In this document: piece after piece, positions 5,618-6,076 of the stretch
How positions within the stretch are numbered: the first letter of the stretch is position 1
How the letters are laid out: each line of letters begins with the position of its first letter
DNA from: Chloroflexota bacterium
GTDB taxonomy: Bacteria > Chloroflexota > Limnocylindria > Limnocylindrales > CSP1-4
Assembly: GCA_021815005.1 (NCBI GenBank)
Contig: JAKAHL010000137.1
Coordinates: forward strand, 1 to 6,076
DNA: 6,076 nt
Direction of reading: 5' to 3'
Notes under the pieces: generated by a model
What the model was told of the DNA's origin: nothing
Databases searched by the model: none
What the model saw: only the letters and a program-made list of their open reading frames with translations
Position numbers and translations under genes: made by a program

Positions 5618-6076
5618 GCGGACACGCCCAGGCGGGCGCGGCGGCCCGTGGCCAGCTCGTGGGCCGCCTCGACCTCGAGCGCGGCGTCGGCGTCGAGCGC
5701 GCTGCCCCGGGCCCACGGCTCGCGGACGGGCTCGGCGGCCGGCAGCTCGGCCGCGTCCAGCTCGCCCAGGGCCACCAGGCCGGCCGGTGACTGGCCGATG
5801 ACGAGGCGACGGTCGCCCACCGCCACCAGGTGCAGCTGGGTCTTGGGACCCAGCGCCCGCGACTCGAGCACCGCCAGGTGGCCCGAGCCGCGCGCGGGAC
5901 CGGCGCCCTGCGCCCGGCGGAGCACGCGGAGCGTGACGAACAGCAGCGCGAGCACGAGCAGCGTCTTGGCGCCCAGGTCGAGCAGGTTGGGGCCCTGGAG
6001 CGACGGGTCGTCGGCGAGCGCGGCCGGCGTGGGCGCGGCGGGCGCTGGCTGGGCGGGCGCCGAGGCGGCCGCGACC
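5614..6076 (-). CDS. fliO: FliO, flagellar export gate assembly protein (5' end outside window)
   Basis: FliO is a bitopic membrane protein that helps FliP form its ring during assembly of the flagellar export gate. The reading frame is open to the right edge and gives 153 residues before TGA at 5616-5614, so the true start lies beyond the window. In partial numbering, residues 1-30 are an Ala/Pro-rich stretch, about 31-52 are a single membrane helix (LLDLGAKTLLVLALLFVTLRV) followed by basic residues RR, and 66-108 are the cytoplasmic FliO core. That core has the family pattern LESRALGPKTQLHLVAVGD, then RRLVIGQSPAGLVALGEL. The tail is Ala/Glu-rich. An in-frame GTG at 5955 lies inside the membrane helix and is therefore not a credible start. 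The stop overlaps the fliP start in GTGA. FliO is the least conserved gate component; the call rests on the VGDRRLVIG block plus its position before fliP. Confidence 0.88.
   Translation of the reverse strand, partial: VAAASAPAQPAPAAPTPAALADDPSLQGPNLLDLGAKTLLVLALLFVTLRVLRRAQGAGPARGSGHLAVLESRALGPKTQLHLVAVGDRRLVIGQSPAGLVALGELDAAELPAAEPVREPWARGSALDADAALEVEAAHELATGRRARLGVSA

Noticed and set aside
5618..5716. An upstream start for FliP adding 33 residues.
   Set aside because: The added residues are Arg/Gly-rich and overlap fliO by about 100 bases; GTG 5617 gives a GTGA overlap, a normal signal-peptide start and the usual family length.

Overview
The window is a single, gap-free, leftward-reading (minus strand) segment of a flagellar gene cluster that encodes the membrane core of the flagellar type III export apparatus. 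In transcription order (high to low coordinates) it holds fliO (5' end beyond the window), fliP, fliQ, fliR, flhB, flhA, a small two-helix membrane protein I do not recognise, and the first 78 codons of a FliA/WhiG-type sigma factor that runs off the left edge. No RNA gene, mobile element, CRISPR array or terminator is visible, and no non-coding stretch is longer than a few bases.

The DNA is very GC-rich, with nearly every third codon position G or C. GTG starts are used for fliP and probably fliA. GC content, GTG starts, Ala/Pro-rich linkers and tails, and a WhiG-like sigma sequence suggest a motile high-GC actinomycete-type bacterium. A deep-branching group such as Thermoleophilia/Solirubrobacterales is possible, but that is a guess that the sequence cannot settle. 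flhF and flhG, which follow flhA in many bacteria, are not between flhA and the sigma gene.

The products work as one machine. FliP, FliQ and FliR form the export gate, and FliO helps FliP assemble. FlhB joins the gate and switches substrate class after self-cleavage. FlhA is the proton-driven export engine and chaperone docking platform. The downstream sigma factor would turn on late flagellar genes once this apparatus is made. Five successive gene junctions (fliO/P, P/Q, Q/R, R/flhB, flhB/flhA) are 4-base GTGA or ATGA overlaps, so translation of the export set is probably coupled. Clear Shine-Dalgarno sequences reappear only at fliQ, flhA and the small downstream gene.

Points deserving a second look are the unknown membrane protein between flhA and the sigma gene, a lipoprotein-type signal on FliP around its only cysteine, an NPTR rather than NPTH self-cleavage motif in FlhB, and an 11-base tandem duplication near the end of flhB. 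Loss of one copy of that duplication would remove the flhB stop and fuse FlhB in frame to FlhA.
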